Shown here: positions 41,163-51,260 of the stretch, piece by piece | Layout: each line of letters opens with the position of its first letter | Numbering within the stretch: the stretch's first letter is position 1 | Assembly: GCF_004769635.1 (NCBI RefSeq) | Contig: NZ_RQGH01000009.1 | Span: 191,862-255,861, forward strand | Source: Leptospira jelokensis | GTDB lineage: Bacteria; Spirochaetota; Leptospiria; Leptospirales; Leptospiraceae | Direction: 5' to 3' | Length of the DNA: 64,000 bases | Translations under genes and position numbers: made by a program | Notes under the pieces: model-generated | Seen by the model: the letters and a program-made list of their open reading frames with translations, nothing else | Told to the model about the DNA's origin: nothing | The model's database searches: none

Positions 41163-42974
41163 TTAGACTTCTAACGTTTGGATCGTTCGGAGATACACGG
41201 ATCTCTTATTTTTTTCACTCTTAAGGAGTGAAAGTTCTGACAGAAGATTGTTTTTTTCTTCAATCGTTAAGTCAGGTTTGGCCATCTCTTTCACAAGTTC
41301 TTCCATCCGTGCGTCATCCAACAAATCCGCATGGTAAAGGAACATCGCTTTAAATGTAGCTGGGGTGACTGTCACATCGGCCGAAAAATGTTCAGCAATC
41401 ATTCCCAGGTATTCCGAAGGAATCTCTTCCCTCGAAAGGATTTCTGCAGCGGTGAGGTTCTCATTCTGCAAATACTTCGTATATAAATAGTCCCAGAAAA
41501 AAGCAGACACCTCATCCCGAAACTCAAGTGAAAGTAAGTCATCAGCAAAACTAAAAAGTTCTAAGTTTTGGATGAGCATCGCGATCATCTTCCGCTCACA
41601 GATAAGTACAGGAGACGGTTTCCCCGGTTTCTGTGGAGTGCGGTCCTTCTTAGTATCGACAACGGAGGGGGTCGAACTTACACCAGGTTTGCCACGAAAG
41701 TCCTGAAAAAGAGAAGAAAACGAAAGTCCGAGTTGGCGAGCACCCTCTTCTAAATAGACCTGTTTGTCCGTTTCTTTCTCCATCGGTTTTAAGAATTCGA
41801 ATAGTTTTTTGACTCCCGCTTGTTTTTCTTCCGCGAGTGATGTGGGACCCGTTCCCCCAAGGATTTCTCGGATCATAAATTGGGAGGCAGGTAGCGCCCC
41901 TTCCATTAAATCTCGGATTTCTTGTTTGTTGTGATGGAGAGAATAATCAAACGGGTCTTTCCCTTCCGGGATGTGGCATACTTTTACAACCACTCCTTCT
42001 TTGGAGAGCAGGTTTACGGCACGAAAGGCACCTTTGGTACCCGCTTTATCGGAATCCATCATAAGATACACTTTGTCCGCCATGTTTTTTAAGATCCGCA
42101 CATGCCCTTCTGTAAATCCAGTACCAAGAGGTGCTACCACAAACTCGATCCCTTTGCGAAAGAGTCCAATGGCGTCAAACACACCTTCTACGATAACAGC
42201 TTCTCTTGTTTTTCGAATGCTATCTTGGCTTAAATTGAGATTATAAAACGTACGACTTTTGTCGTAGATGAGTGAGTTTGGGCTATTGATGTATTTTGCT
42301 TCTTCGGATTCACCAAGGATTCGGCCAGAAAACGCGACCACTCTCCCCCTTGTATCGATGACGGGGAACATGATCCTACTTCGAAAAAAATCATAAGGGT
42401 CTTTGTTTTGGTCCTGTCGTTTGAGGAGTCCCAATTGTTCCCCTAACTTCACTTCGGCTTCTGTTTTAAAGAGATCCGCACGTAAATTACCAAAACCAGG
42501 AAGCCCAAATCCTATCTTAAATACTTTGATATCTTCCGCATACAACCCTCGTGACTCTAGATACTTTAACGCCAGTTCACCGGCAGCCGTATTTAGATTT
42601 TTTTGAAAATACTCGAGGGCTTTTTGTGAAATTTGGTAAAGAGCTTCTTTCTTACGTTCCGACTCTTCTTCTTCTTTGGTTCGTTCAACGAGAGGGATGC
42701 CAGAATATTCTGATAAAATTTCGAGTGATTTTAAAAAATCTACTTTTTGGTAATCCATCACAAAGCGGAATAAATCACCAGAGGCCTTACATCCAAAACA
42801 GTGGTAAAAACCACCTTCCGCATTTACATTAAACGATGGGGTTTTTTCATTATGAAACGGACAAATGCCAACAAGATTACGACCCATACGGCGTAAGGGA
42901 ACAAATCTGTTGATATAGGAGTCAATGGAGACTTCTCTGCGAACTCTTTCTTTAAAACTTTGGTAAGGATTCAC
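41163..42974 (-). CDS. dnaG: DNA primase
   Basis: 603 residues. The zinc-binding site is C38, H41, C59 and C62 in [10 protein letters not shown] and [11 protein letters not shown]. The catalytic core includes [25 protein letters not shown] acidic residues in [10 protein letters not shown] and [16 protein letters not shown]. The C-terminal 150 residues form the helicase-interaction part. It lays RNA primers at the replication fork. The start is GTG at 42974, 12 bases after the yqeY stop. Confidence 0.97.
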   Translation of the reverse strand: MNPYQSFKERVRREVSIDSYINRFVPLRRMGRNLVGICPFHNEKTPSFNVNAEGGFYHCFGCKASGDLFRFVMDYQKVDFLKSLEILSEYSGIPLVERTKEEEESERKKEALYQISQKALEYFQKNLNTAAGELALKYLESRGLYAEDIKVFKIGFGLPGFGNLRADLFKTEAEVKLGEQLGLLKRQDQNKDPYDFFRSRIMFPVIDTRGRVVAFSGRILGESEEAKYINSPNSLIYDKSRTFYNLNLSQDSIRKTREAVIVEGVFDAIGLFRKGIEFVVAPLGTGFTEGHVRILKNMADKVYLMMDSDKAGTKGAFRAVNLLSKEGVVVKVCHIPEGKDPFDYSLHHNKQEIRDLMEGALPASQFMIREILGGTGPTSLAEEKQAGVKKLFEFLKPMEKETDKQVYLEEGARQLGLSFSSLFQDFRGKPGVSSTPSVVDTKKDRTPQKPGKPSPVLICERKMIAMLIQNLELFSFADDLLSLEFRDEVSAFFWDYLYTKYLQNENLTAAEILSREEIPSEYLGMIAEHFSADVTVTPATFKAMFLYHADLLDDARMEELVKEMAKPDLTIEEKNNLLSELSLLKSEKNKRSVYLRTIQTLEV

Positions 42975-42986
42975 AGTGTGTTATTT

Positions 42987-43442
42987 TTAACGGGCGCTAA
43001 GTGCTTGTTTAACGAGGGAGGATACCTTGGAGCCGTCTATATTTTGTCCTTTAAATTTTGCCATAACTTTACCCATCACCTTTCCCATATCCTGTGGACC
43101 AGTTGCACTCAGTTCTAGGATGGCTTCTTCCGTTGCTTTCCCTATTTCTTCTTCGGAGACTTCCTTCGGTATGTAACGGGAGATGATTTCTGCTTCTTCG
43201 ATTTCCTTACTCGAGAGATCAGGACGATTCGCTTTGTCGTATTCTAAAGCGGTATCCTTACGTCTTTTGTAATTGGTTTTGAGGATCTGCATGACAGCAG
43301 TATCCGATAACTCAGAAGCACCGGTTTTGGTTAATTCATATTGAATTTCTGCTTTGATGAGACGTAGGGTGCCGAGGACTATTTCATCCTTGGCTTTTAA
43401 CGCCGTTTTTAGATCTGTACTGATCGTCTCTTGCAGGGTCAT
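42987..43442 (-). CDS. yqeY: GatB/YqeY-domain protein
   Basis: 151 residues of the YqeY family: ISTDLKTALKAKDEIVLGTLRLIKAEI near the N-terminus, EIISRYIPKEVSEEEI in the middle and MGKVMGKVMAKFKGQNIDGSKVSSLV at the end (family signature MG-VM-x-K-x-G-x-AD-G). It resembles the tRNA-binding tail of GatB and of GlnRS; its biochemical role is not settled. It commonly sits between rpsU and dnaG, as here. Confidence 0.94.
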   Translation of the reverse strand: MTLQETISTDLKTALKAKDEIVLGTLRLIKAEIQYELTKTGASELSDTAVMQILKTNYKRRKDTALEYDKANRPDLSSKEIEEAEIISRYIPKEVSEEEIGKATEEAILELSATGPQDMGKVMGKVMAKFKGQNIDGSKVSSLVKQALSAR

Positions 43443-43461
43443 AGGAAAACCGGCTTAAAGA

Positions 43462-43680
43462 TTAAAGTTTATCTTTTTTAGCGAATAATCTTTTCTTTTT
43501 GTCGCGTTTGCGTTTTGCAGCTTCCACTGCTTTTTTCTTAATCACGCTTGGTTTTTCAAAGTATTCACGGCGTTTGATCTCGCTCATGATACCAGCATTT
43601 GCACAATCTCTTTTGAATCTACGAAGCGCCGCCTCAATAGATTCCCCTTCTTTTAAATAAATCCCTACTTGTGGGGTCAT
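43462..43680 (-). CDS. rpsU: 30S ribosomal protein bS21
   Basis: 72 residues, very basic: MTPQVGIYLKEGESIEAALR, then FKRDCANAGIMSEIKRREYFEKPS and a Lys/Arg-rich tail. The length matches bS21 of spirochaetes. ATG at 43680 is chosen with AAAGGA upstream; the frame extends further to 43737 into the predicted promoter. bS21 helps translation initiation. It is the first gene of the rpsU-yqeY-dnaG-rpoD operon. Confidence 0.96.
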   Translation of the reverse strand: MTPQVGIYLKEGESIEAALRRFKRDCANAGIMSEIKRREYFEKPSVIKKKAVEAAKRKRDKKKRLFAKKDKL

Positions 43681-43720
43681 AGACAAACAACTGTCCTTTT
43701 GTAAAAATGGTCTAGTTTTG

Positions 43721-43750
43721 ACGGTATCGGAAAGCACCCTATCCTGTCAA
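43721..43750 (-). promoter_or_regulatory. probable promoter of the rpsU-yqeY-dnaG-rpoD operon
   Basis: On the minus strand a perfect TTGACA (43750-43745) is followed after 18 bases by TACCGT (43726-43721). The predicted transcript starts about 35-40 bases before the rpsU ATG. The -10 box is weak, so the exact call is uncertain. Confidence 0.45.
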
Positions 43751-43768
43751 TTCCGCCAAAAAAAGCTT

Positions 43769-44593
43769 TTAGAAATTTTCAAGAAAAATGGAAGAGAATT
43801 TGGCATCGTCTTGCAGGATGTCTCGGTCAATTGGAAAGATCTTCAATTTGTAATCCAAAATCAAGTGTTTGGAGGGAAAATAAAGGGATCCAAACCGGTG
43901 GTTTGCCCCATCCAAGGTTTCTCCCGGGCAAAATAAAAAATAGGACCTAGGGTTCAGTTGGAAATTGAATTCGTTTTCCCGGGTTTCTTTGTGAAGGGTT
44001 GCCGTTACCTCACGGAGGATTTCTTGGCTTTTGATGACTCCCATGGGTTTGAAAAATGGACTTAGGTCTTGCAAGTGGAAAAAGGCAATCACACCTGACT
44101 TTGTTTCGCCAAAAAAGGCCTTTTCCATTCGTTTGCGGATGGGGCCTGTGATGGTTTCAAAATCGAGGATGTTCTTTTCACGGAGGGAAATACCTGTTGC
44201 ACAAAACGTTAGTACTTGGTTAGAAAGGTCTTCCCAATTCCTCGTTTCTAACTCCAAACCTTTTTCGAGAACCACCAATACAAAAACAGGGACTTCGCCT
44301 TCTGGCAAACGGATCATAAAGAGTTCGAATTCTTTTCCCTGTTCCGAAAAGGTAAGGATGGATTTTGGATCCAAATAGGATACATTGCGGATCCAAATCC
44401 CAATCGAATCAGATACCTTCTCGCGGATTTTCTCTTCGTGTTCCGTTTGTCCAAATTCAAAAACCAGTTCCTGGCCTAAGTACACCCAACCTAAATGGGC
44501 TCCCACACTGGCAAAACTGAGTCCCAACCGGCGCGAATGGTAGTCTGTCATTTGGATGGAAGGAGAAGGACTTAAATGCATTGGTTCTGTCAT
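43769..44593 (-). CDS. hypothetical protein, soluble
   Basis: About 274 residues without a recognised family, signal peptide or membrane segment. Hydrophobic beta-strand blocks alternate with charged helices (VPVFVLVVLEKGLELETRN, SGVIAFFHLQDLSPFF, SYFLFCPGETLDG), which could fit a GGDEF- or GAF-like fold; no catalytic motif is seen. ATG at 44593 is one option, with 44632, 44581 and 44551 also possible. It is divergent from fbp. Its stop lies just upstream of the rpsU promoter, so read-through into that operon is possible. Confidence 0.6.
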   Translation of the reverse strand: MTEPMHLSPSPSIQMTDYHSRRLGLSFASVGAHLGWVYLGQELVFEFGQTEHEEKIREKVSDSIGIWIRNVSYLDPKSILTFSEQGKEFELFMIRLPEGEVPVFVLVVLEKGLELETRNWEDLSNQVLTFCATGISLREKNILDFETITGPIRKRMEKAFFGETKSGVIAFFHLQDLSPFFKPMGVIKSQEILREVTATLHKETRENEFNFQLNPRSYFLFCPGETLDGANHRFGSLYFPSKHLILDYKLKIFPIDRDILQDDAKFSSIFLENF

Positions 44594-44702
44594 GGAGTTT
44601 CTAAGGTTTAGTATCGGAGCCTCCACCCGCATTCAAAAGGAGAAAGGATTTGCTCCCTACCCACAACCACAAAAATGGAGTAAAAACAACCTCGGGGAAA
44701 CT

Positions 44703-45734
44703 GTGAACGCTACACCGAAACAAAAAAAACTCATCTCTTTATCGCAATTCATTCTAGAAGAGCAACTCAAAATCCCACATGCATCGGGAGAATTCACGGC
44801 ACTTCTTAGCCATTTGGTGTATGCCGCAAAAATTGTAGGCCGAGAAGTGCGAAAGGCAGGCCTTCTCGATGACATCTTAGGTGCCACAGAAGATACAAAT
44901 GTCCAAGGTGAAACCCAAATGAAACTGGACCAGTATGCAGACAATGCCTTCAACCAATCCTTAAAAATCTGCGGTCACCTCTGTGTCCTTGCCAGTGAAG
45001 AACACGAAGCCATCATCCCGATCCCAAATGGCTATACGATTGGAAAGTACACCATGGCCATTGACCCACTCGATGGTTCTTCCAATATCGATACCAATGT
45101 TTCCATTGGGACCATCTTTTCAATCCACCAAAGATTAGAACCAAACTCAAAGGAACCAGGCACAGAAAAAGACCTCTTACAAAAAGGGCATTTGCAACGC
45201 TGTGCCGGCTACATCATCTACGGTTCCTCTACCATGCTCGTTTTATCCACTGGAAAAGGTGTGTCTGGGTTTACCCTAGACCCAAGTGTGGGTGAATTTT
45301 TACTTTCCCATCCGGATATGAAAATGCCAGAATCTGGGGATATTTATTCCGCAAACGAAGGGAATGCCTCCTACTGGTCACCGGAAGTGCAAGCGTACCT
45401 TCAAAAAATCAAATCCATCGAAGGTGGGAAAAAACCAAAAACGGCCCGATACATCGGATCTCTTGTGGCAGACTTCCATCGAAACCTCTTAAAGGGTGGG
45501 ATCTTCCTCTATCCAAATGATACAAAATCGAGTAAGTATCCCAATGGAAAACTTAGGTTGCTCTATGAAGCAGCCCCGATGGCGTACATTGCCGAACAAG
45601 CGGGTGGAATGGCTGTGACAGTGAAAGGAGAACGGATCCTTGACTTAACTCCGAAGGAACTTCATGAACGAACAACGCTCATCATTGGAAGCAAAAAAGA
45701 AGTAGAAGAATTCCTTACATTTGTCCCCAAATGA
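44703..45734 (+). CDS. fbp: fructose-1,6-bisphosphatase class 1
   Basis: 343 residues that hydrolyse fructose-1,6-bisphosphate in gluconeogenesis, essential for growth on fatty acids. The metal-binding block AIDPLDGSSNIDTNVSIGTIF is present (first Asp, DGSS), as are EEHEAII upstream, YIGSLVADFHRNLLKGGIFLYP and KLRLLYEAAPMAYIAEQAGG (active-site EAxPM). GTG at 44703 is chosen because GGGGAAA stands just before it and the length then matches the family. The upstream frame to 44556 lacks similarity and overlaps the divergent gene. Confidence 0.95.
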   Translation: MNATPKQKKLISLSQFILEEQLKIPHASGEFTALLSHLVYAAKIVGREVRKAGLLDDILGATEDTNVQGETQMKLDQYADNAFNQSLKICGHLCVLASEEHEAIIPIPNGYTIGKYTMAIDPLDGSSNIDTNVSIGTIFSIHQRLEPNSKEPGTEKDLLQKGHLQRCAGYIIYGSSTMLVLSTGKGVSGFTLDPSVGEFLLSHPDMKMPESGDIYSANEGNASYWSPEVQAYLQKIKSIEGGKKPKTARYIGSLVADFHRNLLKGGIFLYPNDTKSSKYPNGKLRLLYEAAPMAYIAEQAGGMAVTVKGERILDLTPKELHERTTLIIGSKKEVEEFLTFVPK

Positions 45735-45837
45735 TTGGTTAAGATTTTTTGAGATTCCATCCAGAAATTTCTTTCAATGGAAACTGAGATCGTATAGTTT
45801 TGGCAGAATTAAAAGATTTTTTAGGAGAAAACTTTCG

Positions 45838-46086
45838 ATGAACAAAAAACTACTCGTTTTGATTCTCGGTGTTACTATGGCTTCTGGACTTGCTTTCTGC
45901 AAAAAAGAAGAACCAGTTGTAGAAGAAAAAATGGAAACTGTTGAAGATGCAGCGAAAAAAGTAACTACAGAAGTAGAGAAAAAAGTAGATGCAGCGGTTA
46001 AAACTGCTGAAACAGAAGCTAAGAAAGCAGCTACTGGTGCGATCAACGACGCAACAAAAGACATTAAAAAACCTGCTGGTTTCTAA
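45838..46086 (+). CDS. small lipoprotein with Ala/Lys/Glu amphipathic helix
   Basis: 82 residues. The start MNKKLLVLILGVTMASGLAFC is a lipoprotein signal peptide with lipobox LAFC. The mature part of about 60 residues is mostly Lys, Glu, Ala and Val in helical repeats (VTTEVEKKVDAAVKTAETEA). TTAGGAGAAA precedes the ATG; a longer frame from 45721 has no such site. This resembles small abundant outer-membrane lipoproteins (Lpp-like). No charged C-terminal Lys of the Lpp type is at the end (KKPAGF). Strong terminator follows. Function unknown. Confidence 0.8.
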   Translation: MNKKLLVLILGVTMASGLAFCKKEEPVVEEKMETVEDAAKKVTTEVEKKVDAAVKTAETEAKKAATGAINDATKDIKKPAGF

Positions 46087-46111
46087 TTCTTTTTTTTGTT
46101 TTGAAAGCAAA

Positions 46112-46144
46112 AAAAACCAACCGATTGCCGGTTGGTTTTTTTTT
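46112..46144. terminator. strong bidirectional intrinsic terminator
   Basis: AAAAACCAACCG (46112-46123) and CGGTTGGTTTTT (46129-46140) form a 12-pair stem with an ATTGC loop. A T-run continues on the plus strand and an A-run precedes the stem, giving a T-run on the minus strand too. It lies between two convergent genes and can end both transcripts. Confidence 0.9.
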
Positions 46145-46147
46145 GCC

Positions 46148-47431
46148 TTACGAATCAGTGTATTTGATTTTCGCGTGTAGTTCTTCTTCTAAGGCACATT
46201 TGGGATAAGTTCCCACATCAAGTGCTGTCCCAATATAACCAAACGGATCTTGTGGAGAAATGATTCGTAAGTCCCACCCATTCACGATCCAAGGGCATTC
46301 ATAATTTCGATCCTTACAAACAATTTGAGAGGACTTTGGTTTGGGATAGGCCCAAGCAGATGTTTGGAACTTACATTTGTTTTCAATTTCTGCAATGATT
46401 CGAATCCTTTTGATTGCATGGTCAAACTCTTTGAAGCGGTCAATCATTGGGTCCGCCAAATCCTTTCGGAATAGTCCTTTTTCTGCATTATAAGTAAACA
46501 TCACGAGGAGTTTTTCAGAAACATGTTCTTTGTCCGATGATGTTTTTAAGTTCTCCATAATGTAACGAGCAATCTTCAATGCATCTAACGTGACTTCGGC
46601 GGTATTATCTGCATACTCACCTGCCTCTTCTTCATCATCGCTTGCGTCGTCATCCATCCCACTCCCCGAGAGTAGGTCTTGGTTCAATTGGTGTTTCCGT
46701 AAGTCTTCCACGTTGATACTAGCAGGATTCACTCCGGGAATCTCAAAATTAGAACTTCCATGGTTACTGATGGCACTGATCACTTCTTCGGGAAGGTTGA
46801 GTTTCCTCGCAATTTCAATGCTTAGTCCTACGGCAGAGGAAAGGGAAGATCCAAAAAAACTTTGCCTGTACAATCCTTCTTTTGAAACAGCTATGTCGGC
46901 ACAGAGACCTGCTAAAAAACTGAATCGGTTTACCATTTTAAAACCGTATTGTTTTTGGATGACAGAACCCAAACTCAAAAGTCCAAAGTCAGCTAAATGG
47001 TTAAAAAATTCTTTGTGAGAGAGTAAAATGCGAAAAAAAGATAAAGCCAATGATTTGGAATAAAAAGAATTTTGGATGATCCCTTTGAGGCTAGCCATCC
47101 GTTCTGCATTTTGTTCATAGAGATGGAAGATAAACTCATTGGAACGATCGTCGATGCGACTGAGAATTGCTTTTGACAAAACTTGTCGTAACATCTTCAT
47201 CAAATCTTTTGACATTGCAAGTTTAAAGGAAGGGATATAGTTCCCTTCTAAACCTTCCAATTTTTTGATCACATTTTCTTTGATGGCTACTTTTTCTTTG
47301 ATAAGGATGGTTCCATTTTTATCCACAACAGGTTCACTTAGAGAAACAGAACCTAACAGATCATAATCTACAGCAAAATTTTTAAATTCATTGAATTCTA
47401 GAAATTCGATACCAGCACTCGTAATTTTCAT
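46148..47431 (-). CDS. hypothetical protein, possible degenerate HD-related domain
   Basis: 427 residues, no signal peptide or clear membrane helix. The middle (about 125-230) is helical, with FNHLADFGLLSLGSVIQKQYG, AGLCADIAVSKEG and a later LNLPEEVISAISNHGSS. This spacing recalls HD/HDOD-type domains but the paired His-Asp is not evident. An acidic patch DDDASDDEEEAGEYAD lies near 258-275. The C-terminal region has four cysteines (NKCKFQ, IVCKDRNYECP, KCALEE). AGGA lies about six bases before the ATG. Possibly a signalling protein related to HD-GYP; I would not name it. Confidence 0.65.
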   Translation of the reverse strand: MKITSAGIEFLEFNEFKNFAVDYDLLGSVSLSEPVVDKNGTILIKEKVAIKENVIKKLEGLEGNYIPSFKLAMSKDLMKMLRQVLSKAILSRIDDRSNEFIFHLYEQNAERMASLKGIIQNSFYSKSLALSFFRILLSHKEFFNHLADFGLLSLGSVIQKQYGFKMVNRFSFLAGLCADIAVSKEGLYRQSFFGSSLSSAVGLSIEIARKLNLPEEVISAISNHGSSNFEIPGVNPASINVEDLRKHQLNQDLLSGSGMDDDASDDEEEAGEYADNTAEVTLDALKIARYIMENLKTSSDKEHVSEKLLVMFTYNAEKGLFRKDLADPMIDRFKEFDHAIKRIRIIAEIENKCKFQTSAWAYPKPKSSQIVCKDRNYECPWIVNGWDLRIISPQDPFGYIGTALDVGTYPKCALEEELHAKIKYTDS

Positions 47432-47535
47432 AAAGGTCCTAGGGAAACAGTCTTTTATCTTCTTTTAAGAGCAAGATTTTTGCTTTCTTTCTTTGTCTAA
47501 ATAGTGTAGTTTTTTACTCGTTTCGGAGGTTCTAT

Positions 47536-48522
47536 TTGGTTTCTTCAATCCCCAAAGACTCACAATCTGTGAGCGAATTAAAAGAGTTCTACAGGCAGAT
47601 GGTACTAATCCGAAAGTTTGAAGAAGCTGCAGCAAAAGCCTATAGTGTGGGAAAAATCGGTGGATTCCTCCATTTGTACATTGGCCAAGAGGCAGTCGGC
47701 GTGGGATCGATTGCTGCCCTTACTCCACATGACTACATTGTTTCCACTTACCGTGACCATGGGCATGCACTGGCTCGTGGCCTCCACCCAAACCCCCTTA
47801 TGGCAGAACTCTTCGGAAAGGCCACAGGGATTTCCAAAGGGAATGGTGGTTCCATGCATTTTTTTGATAAAAATGCACACTTTATGGGAGGCCATGGAAT
47901 CGTTGGTGGTCATATCTCTCTTGCAGCTGGCATTGCCTTTGCTTCGAAATACAAAAAAGAAGATTCAGTGACCATTTGTTTTTTTGGGGAAGGTGCCGCC
48001 AATATTGGATCCTTCCATGAAGGTTTAAACCTCGCAGCGATTTGGAAACTACCAGTTGTTTTTATCTGTGAGAACAACCATTATGCGATGGGGACACCTG
48101 AATACCGTGCCCTAGCTGTTAAGGATGTTTCCGTGAGAGCCTATGCGTATGATATGGCAAGGGATCATATCGAAGGGGATGAAGTGCGAAAGGTGAGAGA
48201 CCATGTAAAAGTGGCAGTGGAAAGAGCACGCCGAGGGGAAGGACCTACCCTAATTGAAGTATCCACCTACCGGTTTCGTGGGCATTCTATGTCAGACCCG
48301 GCAAAGTACAGAACAAAAGAAGAATTAGAAGCTTACAAAAAAAAAGACCCACTCATGCGTGCAAGGCACGAACTCGAGTTAGGTGGGATCAAACCAGAAG
48401 ATTTGGACAAACTCGAAACAGAAATCCAATCACAGATTGACGAAGCCTACCAATTTGCAGAATCCTCTCCCGAACCTCCCCTCTCCCAACTTTACAAGTA
48501 TGTGTATGCGGAGGATAAATAA
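47536..48522 (+). CDS. pdhA: pyruvate dehydrogenase E1 component, alpha subunit
   Basis: 328 residues. TPP/Mg2+-binding segment FFGEGAANIGSFHEGLNLAA with ENNHYAMGTP, GGSMHFFDKNAHFMGGHGIVG upstream, and RFRGHSMSDPAKYRTKEE with the phosphorylation-loop sequence of the E1-alpha family. With PdhB it decarboxylates pyruvate and acetylates the lipoyl group of PdhC. The start is TTG at 47536 with GGAGG seven bases before it. It is immediately followed by pdhB. Leptospira keep this E1-alpha/beta type PDH rather than a homodimeric AceE. Confidence 0.95.
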   Translation: MVSSIPKDSQSVSELKEFYRQMVLIRKFEEAAAKAYSVGKIGGFLHLYIGQEAVGVGSIAALTPHDYIVSTYRDHGHALARGLHPNPLMAELFGKATGISKGNGGSMHFFDKNAHFMGGHGIVGGHISLAAGIAFASKYKKEDSVTICFFGEGAANIGSFHEGLNLAAIWKLPVVFICENNHYAMGTPEYRALAVKDVSVRAYAYDMARDHIEGDEVRKVRDHVKVAVERARRGEGPTLIEVSTYRFRGHSMSDPAKYRTKEELEAYKKKDPLMRARHELELGGIKPEDLDKLETEIQSQIDEAYQFAESSPEPPLSQLYKYVYAEDK

Positions 48523-49497
48523 ATGGCCATCTTAACCTATAGAGAAGCATTGAACCGTGCCATGGTAGAAGAGATGGAAAAGGACCCACTCATTTACCTG
48601 ATGGGAGAAGAAGTGGGGCATTACCAAGGTGCCTATAAGGTTTCCCAAGGGATGCTCGATAAATTTGGTGAGGAAAGAGTGATTGATACACCCATTTCAG
48701 AGAATGGATTTGCAGGGATTGGTGTTGGTTCGGCAATGGTTGGCCTAAGACCCATCATCGAATTTATGACTTGGAATTTTTCCCTTGTTGCCATCGACCA
48801 AATCATCAACTCTGCGGCTAAGATGAATTATATGAGTGGTGGACAATTCCCCATGCCCATTGTCTTTCGAGGTGCAGGTGGTGCAGGTGGGAGGCTTGCG
48901 GCCCAACACTCCCAAGCGTTTGAATCCTGGTATGCCCACTGCCCTGGTCTCAAAGTGGTTTGCCCTGCCACACCGAAAGATGCGTATGGACTATTGAAGT
49001 CCTCCATCCGAGACAATAACCCTACCATTTTCATTGAATCAGAAGTACTTTATGGTTCCAAAGGAGAAGTCCCAGAACAGGAATATACCATCCCCCTTGG
49101 CCTTGGAGAAATCAAACGAAAAGGAACAGACATTACGCTTGTGACTTGGTCGAGAGCCTTAAGTTTTGCGGAAGAAGCAGCAATTATCTTAGAAAATGAA
49201 GGGATTTCTGTGGAAATTGTGGACCTCCGCAGTTTACGCCCGTTAGATGAAAATCTCATCTATGAATCCGTAAAAAAAACAAACCGTGCAGTGGTTGTGG
49301 AAGAAGGATGGCCTGTGGCCGGTTTTGGGGCACAGGTTTCTCATCTTATCCAAAAGAATGTTTTTTCCTACCTTGACCATCCCGTGGAACGTGTCACCCA
49401 AATGGACGTTCCGATGTCGTATGCTGCAAACCTAGAACGAATGAGTTTGCCAAGTGCCAACCGAGTGGCAGACACCATCCGAGAGATGTTACGTTAA
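48523..49497 (+). CDS. pdhB: pyruvate dehydrogenase E1 component, beta subunit
   Basis: 324 residues. [52 protein letters not shown] and [18 protein letters not shown] are E1-beta family blocks, with the C-terminal transketolase-like domain ([18 protein letters not shown]). It forms the TPP active site with PdhA. ATG directly follows the pdhA stop (TAAATG). Confidence 0.95.
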   Translation: MAILTYREALNRAMVEEMEKDPLIYLMGEEVGHYQGAYKVSQGMLDKFGEERVIDTPISENGFAGIGVGSAMVGLRPIIEFMTWNFSLVAIDQIINSAAKMNYMSGGQFPMPIVFRGAGGAGGRLAAQHSQAFESWYAHCPGLKVVCPATPKDAYGLLKSSIRDNNPTIFIESEVLYGSKGEVPEQEYTIPLGLGEIKRKGTDITLVTWSRALSFAEEAAIILENEGISVEIVDLRSLRPLDENLIYESVKKTNRAVVVEEGWPVAGFGAQVSHLIQKNVFSYLDHPVERVTQMDVPMSYAANLERMSLPSANRVADTIREMLR

Positions 49498-49507
49498 GGA
49501 GACCCCC

Positions 49508-50908
49508 ATGGCAAAAATCCAAGAAATGACGCAACTTTCCCCAACCATGGAAGAAGGAACCATTGTGAAGTGGTTAAAAAAAGAAGGCGATTCCATAAGT
49601 CCAGGCGATATCCTAGCGGAAGTTGAAACCGATAAAGCCGTGATGGAAATGGAAGCCTATGATGCTGGTGTGATACTCAAAATCATCCAAGGAGAAGGCA
49701 CCAAACTGAAAGTAGGTGAAGCGTTGGCTGTAATCGGGAAACCAGGTGAGGATATATCGAATTTACTTGCCAACCTTCCGAAACCAAAACCTTCGGAAAC
49801 ATCGGGGCAATCACCTGCAAACCCTACTCCCTCCCCATCCCTTGGGAACACGAATGCCAAGATGGATGCGGATTCATTAAAGGAAAAAAGGGAACCAAAT
49901 CCTTTCGAAAGTACAGTTTCCACTCCCAATGAAAATTTGACGCCAACTTCTAGCTCAGGAAACAGAAGTCCTTCAGTCCCTTCCTTCCAAACCCAAGAAA
50001 GGCCAAATGGTAGCCCTTCTCCCAGGGGAGGCACACTCCGTGTTTTTGCATCCCCACTTGCCAAATCGATCGCCATTGAACATGGCATTGATTTACACCG
50101 TGTGATTGGAACGGGTCCCGAAGGTAGGATCACCAAAAAGGATGTTTTAGATTCCTTAAACAAAGGTACAGGCATCACACGTGGTGGATCGGATGTTCTC
50201 ACTTCCGATGAAATTGTAAATTTGAATGGGATGCGAAAAACCATTGCCAAACGACTCACGGAATCCAAACAAAACCTCCCTCATTTTTATTTGAATGTGG
50301 ATGTGAATGCAAAAGCCCTTGAATCGTTTCGTAAGGAAATCAATGAATTCCAGGCAACCCAAAATCCTGACTCACCCGCTAAAGTGAGTTTGAATGACAT
50401 CATTGTGAAAGCAACAGCGGCGGCGTTAAAACTCCACCCCAAGGTAAATGCAAGTTTCCAAGGGGATACAATTTTACAGTTTGGGCGAGTGGATGTAGGG
50501 ATTGCTGTTTCCATTGATGGAGGACTTCTAACTCCCGTTATCCGAGATGCAAATCGAAAGTCCATCCTTCAAATTTCTTCGGAAGTAAAGGAACTCGCCA
50601 AAAAAGCAAGAGACCGTAAATTAAAACCAGAAGAGTTCACAAATGGAACCTTTACGATTTCGAATTTGGGGATGTATGGGATCAGTCGGTTCACAGCGAT
50701 CATCAACGAACCAGAAAGTGCCATCCTTGCAGTGGGATCTGTTGAAGATAAACCTATTGTGGAAAATGGAATGGTAGTGGCTGGACGAATCCTCTCTCTC
50801 ACACTCTCCTGCGATCACAGGGTGATCGATGGAGCCGTGGGAGCAGAGTTTTTAAAGACCTTAAGGAGTTTTTTGGAAAGACCAAACCTTCTCCTTGCGG
50901 TGGGATGA
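49508..50908 (+). CDS. pdhC: pyruvate dehydrogenase E2, dihydrolipoamide acetyltransferase
   Basis: 466 residues. One lipoyl domain (1-80) with lipoylated K43 in [14 protein letters not shown], a Pro/Ser/Thr/Gly-rich linker (about 95-175), the peripheral subunit-binding domain [19 protein letters not shown] and [15 protein letters not shown] (about 182-217), then the catalytic domain with [15 protein letters not shown]. It passes the acetyl group to CoA. AAGGAGA lies before the ATG at 49508, which supports that start over the open frame to 49454. The E3 (lpdA) gene is not in the window. Confidence 0.95.
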   Translation: MAKIQEMTQLSPTMEEGTIVKWLKKEGDSISPGDILAEVETDKAVMEMEAYDAGVILKIIQGEGTKLKVGEALAVIGKPGEDISNLLANLPKPKPSETSGQSPANPTPSPSLGNTNAKMDADSLKEKREPNPFESTVSTPNENLTPTSSSGNRSPSVPSFQTQERPNGSPSPRGGTLRVFASPLAKSIAIEHGIDLHRVIGTGPEGRITKKDVLDSLNKGTGITRGGSDVLTSDEIVNLNGMRKTIAKRLTESKQNLPHFYLNVDVNAKALESFRKEINEFQATQNPDSPAKVSLNDIIVKATAAALKLHPKVNASFQGDTILQFGRVDVGIAVSIDGGLLTPVIRDANRKSILQISSEVKELAKKARDRKLKPEEFTNGTFTISNLGMYGISRFTAIINEPESAILAVGSVEDKPIVENGMVVAGRILSLTLSCDHRVIDGAVGAEFLKTLRSFLERPNLLLAVG

Positions 50909-50920
50909 TCGATAGGCCAA

Positions 50921-51130
50921 TTAAGCGGCAAAAAAATCAGCACTTTGGATGTCGGCAATGGGAATCCGAACCACACCCGTTGCCAAATTTCCGATGACCA
51001 CATCGTCCATCATTTGGCGGTTTTTATCTAGTTCGATGCTCTTTCCATCTTTGAGGTGTAAAACGATATCGATTCCTCGGTAGTGGATGTAACGTTCGAG
51101 AGTGTTTTTGAATTTGTGAGCTTTGTCCAT
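50921..51130 (-). CDS. small conserved-looking hypothetical protein
   Basis: 69 residues: MDKAHKFKNTLERYIHYRG, then IDIVLHLKDGKSIELDKNRQ and IGNLATGVVRIPIADIQSAD. The alternation of short beta-strands with glycine turns (HLKDGKSIEL, GNLATGVVRIPIADI) is that of a small barrel, reminiscent of Sm-like RNA-binding folds, but no signature motif proves it. It is convergent to pdhC with a 12-base gap and divergent from fliG. No specific function. Confidence 0.6.
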   Translation of the reverse strand: MDKAHKFKNTLERYIHYRGIDIVLHLKDGKSIELDKNRQMMDDVVIGNLATGVVRIPIADIQSADFFAA

Positions 51131-51260
51131 CTGGTATTGGTTCCTTTATCTTTGTAACTTACAAAGGGTATCGTACGAACTTAATGAGACCTTTAGAAAA
51201 TTTTGTCTCATTGCAGAAGTTTTTTTTGACATCCATAGGAAACTAAGAGAATTATGTCAC

